A stretch of DNA of 64,000 bases from Flavobacterium sp. LPB0248 (GCF_013388355.1 NZ_CP058246.1:2170001-2234000), one strand, 5' to 3'. Numbered from the stretch's first letter, positions 26,442-34,976 are shown. Program-made: numbers and translations. Notes: generated by a model not told the origin, from the letters alone.

Positions 26442-28232
26442 ATGAAACACCTTTCCATACATAACCAGAATAATATTTCAATTAGAATCAAACAATTGCT
26501 GTTTTTGATGTTTTTGTTTATTCAAATCGAATTTGCTTGCGCCCAGAGCTCGCAAAACAAAAATTCATTGCCTAATATTAACGATCAGGAAACTATCTTT
26601 ATCCATTCAAATACAACAACTTTTTTGACTGGCGAGACATTATATTTCAAATTATACTGTCTAAATCCATTAAATAACAAAACTAGCCTAATAAGCAAAA
26701 TTGCTTATGTTGAATTGATTGACAGTGAAAAAAAACCACTCCAAAAAAACAAAATTTACCTTGATAAAGGAATTGGAACTGGAGATTATTTTATACCTAC
26801 AACCTTAAAAACAGGAAATTACAAAATTGTAGCGTATACAAAATGGATGCTCAATAATGTTAATTCTCAAAAATATGAAATTGATATTTTTATTATTAAC
26901 CCATTTCAGACTCAAGAACCAAATGACAATATTACATTTGACATAACCAAGCCAGGCAAATCGAATACAGCAATTCAAATCACAAATTCGAACTCTGAAA
27001 ATGATAAAAGAATCGATTTATTATTTGACAAAGAAAGCTATTATACAAGAGAAAAGGTTGGCTTAAAATTAAAGCACCTAACCGAAACAATTGAAAAAGG
27101 GAATTATTCTGTTTCGATACGAAAAACAGATCAAATTCCGACATTAAAACAATTAAGTCCATCAGAGTTTGCAAAAAAAACTGCTGAAAACTATGTTAAT
27201 ACTCCAAACAGTTTTGATTATATTCCAGAAATTAGATCAGAATTAATTACTGGAAATCTAACTTCAAATACTAATCAAAACGTAGCCAACAAATCGATTG
27301 CGTTATCGCTACCAGGTAAGGAGTATGTTTTAAAAATTGTAAAAACAAATGCTCAGGGAAAATTTGCATTTTTACTGGATCAATTTCCTAATTTTCCAAA
27401 TGCAATTTTACAGGTACTTGATGAAAACCGAAATGATTATACGATCAATCTAGATCCGTTTCCAAAATTTGACGCTTCTTCATTACAGTTTACATCAAAA
27501 CTAAATTTATCGCCAGAATTAAAAAATGATATTGAAGAAAGATCAACAGCAAGTCAAATTCAAAATGCCTATTATCAAATCAAGAAAGACAGTTTGGTTA
27601 CAGAGGCTGTTATGAATCCTTTTTTTACTACAATAGAAAAATCATATCTTTTAGATGATTATACCAGATTTCCAACTTTAAAAGAAAACATAGTAGAGAT
27701 TATTGTAGAACTTTATTATAGAAAAAATAATGGAAAATATCAGCTCTTTGTAAGAAACAATCAAAAAGATTTACAAATTTTTGGACCACCATTGGTACTT
27801 GTTGACGGGCTTTTAATTCAAGATCCAAGTGATCTTTTTGAGTACAACATGGCAAATGTTAGTAAAGTTAGTTTAATTACAGAACCTTATGTATATGGTC
27901 CAAATTTATATGGCGGATTAATTAGTTTCGAAACCAAAAACAATGAATTTTCAGAAAATTATGCGAAGAAGTATCTGAAAACAATGGAGCTTCAGCGTCC
28001 TAATCCTGAAAAAGTCTATAATAATCCGGATTATTCATCAGGCAATAAATTACAGAGAATTCCTGATTACAGATACCAACTATTATGGAAACCAGATATT
28101 AAACTAGATACAAAAGAAGAAAACTTATCATTTTACACTTCTGATATTAAAGGAAATTTTGAGGTCGTTCTAGAAGGTTTTACTGAAAATGGACACCCAG
28201 TTTACGTTTCAAAAAATATTACAGTAAAATAA
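26442..28232 (+). CDS. MG2-like plus TonB-plug-like exported protein, module copy 2
   Basis: A 596-residue paralog of the protein at 18466. The ATG at 26442 is preferred; a TTG at 26412 overlaps the DUF4249 gene as in copy 1. The signal segment is long (MKHLSIHNQNN and a hydrophobic core ending FACAQ). MG2-like residues are about 45-150 (FLTGETLYFKLYCL, LKTGNYKIVAYTKWML), a central beta-sandwich is about 245-325, and the plug-like segment is about 445-500 (PLVLVDGLLIQDPS, GPNLYGGLISFETK). The end of both paralogs is conserved (RIPDYRYQLLWKPDI, SFYTSDIKGNFEVVLEG), so the C-terminal domain is not decayed. It closes the module and is followed by a strong terminator. Confidence 0.8.
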   Translation: MKHLSIHNQNNISIRIKQLLFLMFLFIQIEFACAQSSQNKNSLPNINDQETIFIHSNTTTFLTGETLYFKLYCLNPLNNKTSLISKIAYVELIDSEKKPLQKNKIYLDKGIGTGDYFIPTTLKTGNYKIVAYTKWMLNNVNSQKYEIDIFIINPFQTQEPNDNITFDITKPGKSNTAIQITNSNSENDKRIDLLFDKESYYTREKVGLKLKHLTETIEKGNYSVSIRKTDQIPTLKQLSPSEFAKKTAENYVNTPNSFDYIPEIRSELITGNLTSNTNQNVANKSIALSLPGKEYVLKIVKTNAQGKFAFLLDQFPNFPNAILQVLDENRNDYTINLDPFPKFDASSLQFTSKLNLSPELKNDIEERSTASQIQNAYYQIKKDSLVTEAVMNPFFTTIEKSYLLDDYTRFPTLKENIVEIIVELYYRKNNGKYQLFVRNNQKDLQIFGPPLVLVDGLLIQDPSDLFEYNMANVSKVSLITEPYVYGPNLYGGLISFETKNNEFSENYAKKYLKTMELQRPNPEKVYNNPDYSSGNKLQRIPDYRYQLLWKPDIKLDTKEENLSFYTSDIKGNFEVVLEGFTENGHPVYVSKNITVK

Positions 28233-28257
28233 TTATTCTTCATTTATAGGATATTGA

Positions 28258-28298
28258 AAGCCTTGACCAAAGCATTTTGGTCAAGGCTTAATTTTTTT
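28258..28298 (+). terminator. Terminator of module copy 2
   Basis: A perfect 14-bp stem (28258-28271 with 28276-28289) with a GCAT loop, followed by a run of seven T, 25 bases after the stop. Confidence 0.92.
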
Positions 28299-28369
28299 AT
28301 TCAATTTGTACGCAACCTTTTTAATTTCTCTAGACTATTATTTAGAACCGAACTTAAAAGTCAGATACA

Positions 28370-29683
28370 ATGAAAAACTTATCAAAAATAATCATACTTC
28401 TATTATCCATTTTTATTGTTTACGGATGCGAGTTTCAAGATAATCTTCATGAAGTTGTTAATTTAGAAACTGGAGAATTTGGAAAACTAATTAAAAAAGA
28501 TTCCGAATTATATAATACTTTAGAAAATACAACTTCTCAAAAAACGCTTGAAGAAGGAGAAACACCTCCATGTGTAGAATTTATTTATCCTTTAACTTTA
28601 AAGGTTTACGACAGCAATAAGAATCCTATTGGAGTACAATATATAATGAGTGACATCCAATTCAGTAAAATTTTAGAGAATCTTTCTTCAGATCAATCTT
28701 TAAGTATAAGCTATCCTATTTCAACAACTTTAGCAGATAATACGGTCTATACAGTAAATAGTAATTCGGAGCTCGATATTGCTCTTAAAAACTGCACTAG
28801 AGAAGATATCATAATATATTGTAACGGAATAATTTCTCCTCCTTTGGATAAACCGTTAGATTATTATTGGAGAGTAACTTATTCTCAAACTAATGAAAAC
28901 ACTTATTTAAGTGGTCGATTTTTGATAAACTCAGATGGAACTTTAGTTTTTTATTTCAATAATCAAGAATATAACGGAACATGGTTCTTCTTATTTGTTG
29001 ATGATAAATTACATCTAAATATAAAGCTTGATGGGGAATCTGAATTAGCAAAATATTGGAGCATTGATAGCGAAGTTGAAATGGGCGGCACAAACATGAC
29101 CATAAAAATGTTGAATAAAAATATAAAACTAGAACTCCTATACGAGACTAAATATCCATACAAAATTGGCAATAAAGGACCAGCAAATGGAATTGTTTTT
29201 TATGACAAAGGCCAATATAGTTTTGGGTGGCGTTACATAGAAGTAGCAACAACAGATTTAAAAGATTTAGAATGGGGATGTGTGGCTTCATCTATATTAA
29301 AAGCAAGAAATAATGAAATCGGAAGTGGTTATTACAATACAGCACAAATTGTGATTTATCATGATAATCTAACCAATTACTACGCAAATCCAGCAGTTTG
29401 CAGCAATTTAAACAACGGAAGTCTTTTGGCCAAAGATGCTCTATTATTTAATCAAGGTATTTATAACGATTGGTTTTTGCCATCATACAATGAATTAGAA
29501 CTTATATATAAAAACCTACATTTAAGCAATTTGGGTGATTTTAAAGAGTCTATTTATTGGAGTTCAACAGAAATGAATCAAAATACAGTTTCGACAATTA
29601 ATTTTAAAACAGGAGAAAAAACTTCTACATCAAAAATTCCAGAAAAAAGCAGTGTTAAAGCTCGATTTGTAAGATATTTTTAA
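28370..29683 (+). CDS. Lipoprotein with C-terminal DUF1566/Lcl-type domain
   Basis: A 437-residue lipoprotein (signal ends IFIVYGC, Cys20). Residues about 25-260 are an unassigned beta-rich region. From about residue 265 the DUF1566-like fold begins: NKGPANGIVFYDKGQYSFGW, EWGC, DWFLPSYNELELIYKNL, IYWSSTE and a final ARFVRYF. Such domains resemble C-type-lectin/FGE-like folds and occur in adhesins and surface lipoproteins. It lies between the TonB modules and an ECF sigma factor, and might be a surface input or output of that sigma system (inference). Confidence 0.78.
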   Translation: MKNLSKIIILLLSIFIVYGCEFQDNLHEVVNLETGEFGKLIKKDSELYNTLENTTSQKTLEEGETPPCVEFIYPLTLKVYDSNKNPIGVQYIMSDIQFSKILENLSSDQSLSISYPISTTLADNTVYTVNSNSELDIALKNCTREDIIIYCNGIISPPLDKPLDYYWRVTYSQTNENTYLSGRFLINSDGTLVFYFNNQEYNGTWFFLFVDDKLHLNIKLDGESELAKYWSIDSEVEMGGTNMTIKMLNKNIKLELLYETKYPYKIGNKGPANGIVFYDKGQYSFGWRYIEVATTDLKDLEWGCVASSILKARNNEIGSGYYNTAQIVIYHDNLTNYYANPAVCSNLNNGSLLAKDALLFNQGIYNDWFLPSYNELELIYKNLHLSNLGDFKESIYWSSTEMNQNTVSTINFKTGEKTSTSKIPEKSSVKARFVRYF

Positions 29684-29738
29684 TTTACCAAAAAGTTTTT
29701 TGATTCTTATATTTAAAACAAAATAAATCGTTTCATTT

Positions 29739-30290
29739 TTGGATTTAGAGCAAATCATAAAAGGTTGCATTAAGCAAAATCGGAAATCACAAGAAGAACT
29801 TTATAATCTCTATTATAAAAGTCTTTTTGTGCTAAGTCTAAAGTATTGTCAAAATGATTCTGAAGCCGAAGACAATCTCCACGATGCTTTTATAGAGATA
29901 TTCGCCAACATAAAAAACTTTAGGGCAACAGGAAGTTTTGAAGGATGGATGAAACGGATTTTAATAAATAAAGCAATTAGCAGGTACAAAAAAACTTTTT
30001 TTCTCACATCAATTAAAGATGATAATATTCCTGAGATAACGATCACTGATGCTGAAATGGATTATCCCATCGATTATTTGTTGTCATTAATACAAGAGCT
30101 GCCACATCAATATCGGTTAATTTTTAACCTTTATGAACTTGACGAATACAGCCACAAAGAAATTGCCGAAATGCTTTCTATAAGCGAAAGCACATCAAAA
30201 TCTAATTTACATAGAGCAAAATTAATTCTTAAAGAAAAGATTACTTCAAAAAAGTCATTCCATAATTATCAAGTAAACCATGGAAAATAA
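29739..30290 (+). CDS. ECF-family RNA polymerase sigma factor
   Basis: A 183-residue extracytoplasmic-function sigma factor. Region 2 (about 10-80; EELYNLYYKSLFVLSLKYC, SEAEDNLHDAFIEIF, FEGWMKRILINKAISRY) and region 4 (about 112-165; LPHQYRLIFNLYELDEYSHKE, LSISESTSKSNLHRAK) are complete. The start is a TTG (MDLEQIIKGC); no ATG is suitably placed. It overlaps by 11 bases the gene for a membrane protein with anti-sigma-like topology. It is not paired with a FecR-type anti-sigma, unlike most TonB-linked ECF factors. Confidence 0.92.
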   Translation: MDLEQIIKGCIKQNRKSQEELYNLYYKSLFVLSLKYCQNDSEAEDNLHDAFIEIFANIKNFRATGSFEGWMKRILINKAISRYKKTFFLTSIKDDNIPEITITDAEMDYPIDYLLSLIQELPHQYRLIFNLYELDEYSHKEIAEMLSISESTSKSNLHRAKLILKEKITSKKSFHNYQVNHGK

Positions 30291-31848
30291 AAAAGAAATA
30301 GGTAAAATATTTAAAAACAAATTAGAGCTTTTGGACAAAAGTCCGAGTAATAATTTGTGGGCTTCAATTGAACGTGATTTAAACAAAAAAAGAAAAAAAC
30401 GCCTTCTATTCTGGCTTATTCCAAGTCTATTATTAATGGGACTTGCAAGTTCAGTTTTTGTTTTAGAATTAAAACAAAATCAAAATAAACCTTTAGGTCT
30501 TGAAAAAGATAAAACCGTTATCAATCAGTTAAAAACAACAAATGACCAAAAGCAATCTTTAGCAATTAAAAACAATACATCTCAAGATTCTGTAAACAAA
30601 ACTCTTTCTACAAATCAGCCAATTGCAAAAAAAACAATTCAAAACTCCAGTGAAACCAAAACAACAATTAAAAAAAGCAGAACAGAAAAACTAATTAAAC
30701 AATCTTCAAAATTGGTTGCCACTACAGACGAATATGAAGAATATGAAGTAGTAAAAAAATATAAAGTAATCATTAGAAAAAATAAAACTGTTACAACTTC
30801 TGAAAAGCCTAATTCTACTTCAGAAAAACGAGAAAATAAGTCAACGAAATCAAATAGTTTTTCTAAAAAAACACCTGTAATTTCTAAAAAATCAAATTCT
30901 AAAACTGTTTTAAAGAATCCAAAAAATAAATTTTCGCAAAATAAAATCTCAAAAAGCAAAAACAAGAAATCGGCAATTCAAAAAAGAGAGGACGATTCTA
31001 TTGTTCCCAAACAAAATTGGCCAATTAAAACTGAAGATTCAGAAAAAAACAATACAAAAACCAACAAAGAAAGTTTAAAAGATTCAGACAATCCGAAAAT
31101 TATTAAACAAGACAGCATTATTCCTAAACAGGAGAAAAAAACAACTCCTAAAAGAGAATATATTGAAAGAGAATATCCTGAACAAAAAAGTGAAAACGAA
31201 CCTGAATTTTCAGTTTCTGTTTTTTACGGGCCAGCAATTTTTGGTTCATTATCAGGAAAATCAACAATCAATGAATCTTTTGATGATGTCTCAAAAAGCC
31301 ATCCGATAACTTCTCACTATGGAGTTTACTTCAAAACTATGTATGGAAAATATGGTTTTAAAGCTGGTTTTTCTAAAATAAATTTAAAAATATCCAATCA
31401 TTTAAACAATCAATCGTCAATTAATTATGAGAATATGGTTTTGAGCAATGATGCCATTTATAACGTTATGGGTAATGATGAAGATATTCGGCTAGTGCAA
31501 AAAATATCCTATTATGAAATTCCCTTAGAATTTAATTATGCTATTAAAAAAGATGAAACGCCATACGGAATGGAAGCTTTTAGCGGATTCAGCGTATTGT
31601 TTTCTGATGCAAATCAACTTTATCTTTCTTCCAATAATTTGAAAAATGAAAGTATTGGTTCTACTAAAAATTTAAATAAAATGAATCTATCGTTTAATTT
31701 AGGAATGGGTTTTTATTATAAACTAAATGATAAATTTCAAATCGATTGCAATCCAATTTTTAAATATTATTTAAGCACTTTTAAAGATTACAGTGCGCCA
31801 AAACCTTATAGTTTATCTATTCAATCTGGGGTTACATATAAATTTTAA
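30280..31848 (+). CDS. Dma-like dual membrane-spanning anti-sigma candidate
   Basis: A 522-residue protein with four parts: a cytoplasmic N-terminus (1-41) containing the motif DKSPSNNLWASIERDL, a single membrane helix (42-62), a very long Lys/Ser/Thr/Asn-rich low-complexity linker (about 65-300), and a C-terminal beta-barrel-like domain (about 306-522; EFSVSVFYGPAIFG to the terminal strand SIQSGVTYKF). This reads as one chain anchored in both membranes. Bacteroidota have a described family of dual membrane-spanning anti-sigma factors (Dma) with this layout beside ECF sigma genes. The 11-base overlap with the sigma gene fits. Anti-sigma activity is inferred from architecture. Confidence 0.78.
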   Translation: MENKKEIGKIFKNKLELLDKSPSNNLWASIERDLNKKRKKRLLFWLIPSLLLMGLASSVFVLELKQNQNKPLGLEKDKTVINQLKTTNDQKQSLAIKNNTSQDSVNKTLSTNQPIAKKTIQNSSETKTTIKKSRTEKLIKQSSKLVATTDEYEEYEVVKKYKVIIRKNKTVTTSEKPNSTSEKRENKSTKSNSFSKKTPVISKKSNSKTVLKNPKNKFSQNKISKSKNKKSAIQKREDDSIVPKQNWPIKTEDSEKNNTKTNKESLKDSDNPKIIKQDSIIPKQEKKTTPKREYIEREYPEQKSENEPEFSVSVFYGPAIFGSLSGKSTINESFDDVSKSHPITSHYGVYFKTMYGKYGFKAGFSKINLKISNHLNNQSSINYENMVLSNDAIYNVMGNDEDIRLVQKISYYEIPLEFNYAIKKDETPYGMEAFSGFSVLFSDANQLYLSSNNLKNESIGSTKNLNKMNLSFNLGMGFYYKLNDKFQIDCNPIFKYYLSTFKDYSAPKPYSLSIQSGVTYKF

Positions 31849-31917
31849 AAAAAAATAAATAATTATTGTAACTTTTTTGATACTCCTTACGTATAACCAT
31901 TTGTACACTTTAAAAAT

Positions 31918-31923
31918 AGGGAG
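31918..31923 (+). promoter_or_regulatory. Strong Shine-Dalgarno motif before the primary sigma gene
   Basis: AGGGAG lies 8 bases before the ATG at 31932. Flavobacteria rarely use Shine-Dalgarno motifs, so a near-perfect one at optimal spacing stands out and firmly fixes the start. Confidence 0.65.
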
Positions 31924-31931
31924 ACAACAAC

Positions 31932-32795
31932 ATGAGACAACTTAAAATCACCAAGCAGGTAACTAATCGTGAAACTGCATCGTTAGATAAATATCTACAA
32001 GAAATTGGAAAAGTTGACCTAATTACCGCTGATGAAGAGGTAGAATTAGCACAAAGAATAAAGGCTGGTGATCAAAGAGCTTTAGAAAAACTAACAAAAG
32101 CCAACCTACGTTTCGTAGTATCTGTGGCTAAACAATATCAAAATCAAGGATTAACTCTTCCTGACTTAATTAATGAAGGAAACTTAGGTTTAATTAAAGC
32201 GGCTCAACGTTTTGATGAAACTCGTGGTTTTAAATTCATTTCTTACGCTGTATGGTGGATTCGTCAATCGATTCTTCAAGCTTTAGCTGAACAATCTCGT
32301 ATTGTACGTTTACCATTAAATAAAATTGGTTCTATCAATAAAATCAACAAAATGTATGCGTTATTAGAGCAATCTAACGAGCGTCCACCTTCTGCTGAAG
32401 AAATTGCTAAAGAACTAGACATGACTGTAAACGACGTAAAAGAGTCTATGAAAAACTCTGGACGTCACCTATCAATGGATGCACCTCTTGTTGAAGGTGA
32501 AGATTCTAACCTTTATGACGTATTGCGTTCTGGTGAATCTCCAAATCCAGATAGAGAATTAATTCACGAATCTCTTCGTACTGAAATCGAACGTTCTTTA
32601 GAAACATTAACTCCAAGAGAGGCAGATGTTGTTCGTTTGTATTTTGGTCTTGGCGATCAGCACCCAATGACTCTTGAAGAAATTGGAGAAACTTTCGACC
32701 TTACTCGTGAGCGTGTTCGTCAGATTAAAGAAAAAGCAATCCGTAGATTGAAACACACTTCTAGAAGTAAAATCCTTAAAACTTATTTAGGATAA
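31932..32795 (+). CDS. rpoD: Primary sigma factor RpoD/SigA of Bacteroidota type
   Basis: A 287-residue sigma-70 factor lacking region 1.1 and the non-conserved region, as usual for the short Bacteroidota primary sigma. It starts in region 1.2 ([20 protein letters not shown]), then has region 2 ([51 protein letters not shown]), region 3 ([14 protein letters not shown]) and region 4 ([20 protein letters not shown]). It recognises the -33/-7 promoters seen in this window. Codon use resembles pnp and other highly expressed genes. Confidence 0.96.
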   Translation: MRQLKITKQVTNRETASLDKYLQEIGKVDLITADEEVELAQRIKAGDQRALEKLTKANLRFVVSVAKQYQNQGLTLPDLINEGNLGLIKAAQRFDETRGFKFISYAVWWIRQSILQALAEQSRIVRLPLNKIGSINKINKMYALLEQSNERPPSAEEIAKELDMTVNDVKESMKNSGRHLSMDAPLVEGEDSNLYDVLRSGESPNPDRELIHESLRTEIERSLETLTPREADVVRLYFGLGDQHPMTLEEIGETFDLTRERVRQIKEKAIRRLKHTSRSKILKTYLG

Positions 32796-32804
32796 GACAA
32801 TATT

Positions 32805-32862
32805 TGTTTCAGGTTTAAAGTTTCAGGTTGCTTTTGTAACTTGAAACATAAAACTTGAAACC
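32805..32862. repeat. Long imperfect inverted repeat after rpoD
   Basis: The arms (32805-32831 and 32836-32862) are each built from a tandem GTTTCAGGTT-like unit and are nearly complementary, with a 4-base TTTT loop. The repeat starts 10 bases after the rpoD stop, so it may also act in 3'-end formation. The composition looks like a dispersed flavobacterial intergenic repeat. Confidence 0.6.
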
Positions 32863-32915
32863 TTTGTACCGCAAACAACAGTTTGATTGACTGTTCGTTT
32901 TTTGATTGATGATTG

Positions 32916-32943
32916 AAACTCCGGCTGATTACCGGAGTTTTTT
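32916..32943 (+). terminator. Terminator downstream of rpoD
   Basis: A 9-bp stem AAACTCCGG/CCGGAGTTT with a 7-base loop and trailing T run, 121 bases after the rpoD stop. Confidence 0.8.
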
Positions 32944-33053
32944 ATTTTATCTTTTTCATCGCAAAATTCGTCAAGGCTTTTTCGCACAGTATAATCTTTA
33001 TTTGAAGTTTTTTTTGCCACAGATTAAAGGATTAAAATAATTAAAAATCTTCT

Positions 33054-33190
33054 CGCAGATCTTGCAGATTTAGCAGATTCATTTTGCTGAATTTATTGCG
33101 CAATAATTTAATCAGATCTGCACAATCTGCTAAATCTGCGTGAAAAAAACTTAGCGCACCTTGCGTAATTCTTTGCGCTCTTTGCGGTTA
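33054..33190. repeat. GCAGAT/TTTGCG intergenic repeat element before rpe
   Basis: The 432-base gap between rpoD and rpe holds no gene. After the two hairpins at its left end comes this element. A perfect 16-bp inverted pair (33064-33079 with 33124-33139) built from GCAGATT units is followed by TTTGCG-type units ending TTTGCGGTTAAA. The second half matches the element after tRNA-Phe (60047-60227), so it is a dispersed repeat. Confidence 0.6.
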
Positions 33191-33206
33191 AAAAAAATTA
33201 TCTTTG
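33173..33206 (+). promoter_or_regulatory. Promoter of rpe
   Basis: TTG (33173-33175) and TATCTTTG (33199-33206, exact TAnnTTTG) are 23 bases apart. The -33 TTG lies inside the TTTGCG repeat, so the repeat appears to contribute promoter sequence. Confidence 0.55.
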
Positions 33207-33227
33207 TAAAAAAAACAACACACTACA

Positions 33228-33890
33228 ATGAAAAATACACTTATTGCTCCTTCAGTTCTTGCTGCCGATTTTGGTAATTTACAGCGCGATTCAGAAATGC
33301 TTAACAACAGTCAGGCAGATTGGTTTCATATCGATATTATGGATGGAGTTTTCGTTCCAAACATCTCATTTGGAATGCCAGTTTTAGAAGCAATTTCAAA
33401 ACATGCCAAAAAATATATTGATGTACATTTAATGATTGTCGATCCAGACCGATACATTAAAACTTTTGCCGATTTAGGAGCAAATGGATTGACTGTACAT
33501 TATGAAGCATGCACGCACTTACACAGAACACTACAAGCAATTAAAGCTGAAGGAATGAAAGCAGGTGTAGCTATGAATCCGCATACAAATGTTGATTTAT
33601 TAGAAGATATCATCAACGACATCGATGTGGTTTGCATAATGAGCGTAAATCCAGGATTTGGAGGACAATCGTTCATCGAAAACACTTACGACAAGGTAAA
33701 GAAACTAAAAGCACTTATTACTCGTAAAAACGCTTCAACGTTAATCGAAATTGACGGCGGCGTAACCAGCAAAAATGCAAAACAATTGGTAGAAGCTGGA
33801 GCAGATGTTTTAGTAGCTGGAAGTTTTGTTTTTAAAGCTGAAAATCCGACAGAAACCATAGCAGATTTAAAAAGCCTTACTACTTTTTAA
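33228..33890 (+). CDS. rpe: Ribulose-phosphate 3-epimerase
   Basis: A 220-residue TIM-barrel enzyme interconverting ribulose-5-phosphate and xylulose-5-phosphate in the pentose phosphate pathway. Family motifs are LIAPSVLAADFGNL at the start, WFHIDIMDGVFVPNISFG, VHLMIVDPD, the metal/substrate segment MSVNPGFGGQSFI and LIEIDGGV near the C-terminus. It is full length, monocistronic and ends at a bidirectional terminator. Confidence 0.97.
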   Translation: MKNTLIAPSVLAADFGNLQRDSEMLNNSQADWFHIDIMDGVFVPNISFGMPVLEAISKHAKKYIDVHLMIVDPDRYIKTFADLGANGLTVHYEACTHLHRTLQAIKAEGMKAGVAMNPHTNVDLLEDIINDIDVVCIMSVNPGFGGQSFIENTYDKVKKLKALITRKNASTLIEIDGGVTSKNAKQLVEAGADVLVAGSFVFKAENPTETIADLKSLTTF

Positions 33891-33902
33891 ATTCTCAAAA
33901 AC

Positions 33903-33938
33903 AAAAAAAAGTCCAAAATAATTTTTGGACTTTTTTTT
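33903..33938. terminator. Bidirectional terminator between rpe and glsA
   Basis: The stem GTCCAAAA/TTTTGGAC is flanked by eight A on one side and eight T on the other. It serves the convergent rpe and glutaminase genes. Confidence 0.9.
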
Positions 33939-33950
33939 GTTATATAAAAC

Positions 33951-34976
33951 CTACTTAGGTTCAATCCAATAAGGATTCACTTTAAGTTTTTCCACAACAT
34001 ATTGAATCACTTTCTGAGCTTTCAAACTATTTCCAGATCCATCTAATGGCGGCGAAATGACAGCAATTCCAAATTTACCAGGACATATAGCCAACATTCC
34101 TCCTCCAACTCCACTCTTTGCTGGAAGTCCCGAGTTAAACAGCCATATTCCAGAATTATCATAAAGACCTGCAGTTGCCATTACAGGTAAAGTATACATT
34201 ACAGTTGCCTGACTAACTACCTTATTTTTTGTAATAGGATTAACGCCTCCATTTGCCAATGTGGCCGCCATCGTAGCAAGATCCTTTACATTTACATTCA
34301 ATGCACATTGTTTAGTATAAATATCTGTTGCTTGTACGGGATCAAAATACATTCTATTATAAGCCAATAACAAATGTGCAATAGCTTGATTTCTCAAATT
34401 ATCACCAGCTTCACTTATATAAACAGGACGATTCATAGAAAGCTGCCTTCCGGCAAAGTCGCTCTGAACTTTCTGGATTTCTTTCCATTTTGCTACAGAA
34501 TCATTACCTCGAATAAGACTTGTTGTTGCAATAGCCCCAGGGTTTACCAGAGGATTTATTTTATCACCTTTATGCATTTCTACTGCAACAATCGAATTAA
34601 ATGGTAATCCAGTGGCATTTACGCCTACTTTGTCTTGCAAAAACTGTGGGCCTTCTTGCTCAATTACTTTTGCCATCGTAAATACTTTCGATATACTTTG
34701 AATTGAAACCATTGACGTTATATCTCCTTTTGTATATACGGCTCCTTCTGCAGTAACAATTGCAATACCAAAAATATTAGGATCAACATTGGCTAATTCT
34801 TTAATATAATCAGCATTTTTTCCTTCTTTTAAATCTTTAAATTTATTAAAGGCGTCGTTAAGCGTATTTTCTATATTTTGTTTATTCAGTATTGTTTGGC
34901 TATAGCCGTGGTTTATGATAAAAGCAATCATTAAACCAGCAAAAATCAATTGCTTGTTCATTTTAAAAAAAGGCAT
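33951..34976 (-). CDS. glsA: Glutaminase, exported form
   Basis: A 341-residue serine-dependent glutaminase (beta-lactamase-like fold) that hydrolyses glutamine to glutamate and ammonia. The catalytic SxxK is Ser94-Ile-Ser-Lys97; other family segments are NPLVNPGAIAT, ISEAGDNLRNQAIAHLL and AKSGVGGGMLA. A hydrophobic N-terminus (about 8-27, ending HGYSQ) indicates export, whereas most glutaminases of this family are cytoplasmic. The ATG at 34961 (MNKQLIFAGLM) would give a cleaner signal peptide than 34976. Periplasmic action would feed ammonia/glutamate from external glutamine (inference). Confidence 0.9.
   Translation of the reverse strand: MPFFKMNKQLIFAGLMIAFIINHGYSQTILNKQNIENTLNDAFNKFKDLKEGKNADYIKELANVDPNIFGIAIVTAEGAVYTKGDITSMVSIQSISKVFTMAKVIEQEGPQFLQDKVGVNATGLPFNSIVAVEMHKGDKINPLVNPGAIATTSLIRGNDSVAKWKEIQKVQSDFAGRQLSMNRPVYISEAGDNLRNQAIAHLLLAYNRMYFDPVQATDIYTKQCALNVNVKDLATMAATLANGGVNPITKNKVVSQATVMYTLPVMATAGLYDNSGIWLFNSGLPAKSGVGGGMLAICPGKFGIAVISPPLDGSGNSLKAQKVIQYVVEKLKVNPYWIEPK

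Noticed and set aside
13432-28232. Genomic island or integrated element carrying the TonB modules
   Set aside because: No integrase, transposase, tRNA boundary or phage gene was seen, and the gene families are typical of the phylum. Local duplication explains the region better.
30639-30965. 108-codon minus-strand frame rich in Phe and Leu
   Set aside because: It mirrors the Lys-rich linker of the Dma-like protein, because AAA/GAA codons read backwards give Phe codons.
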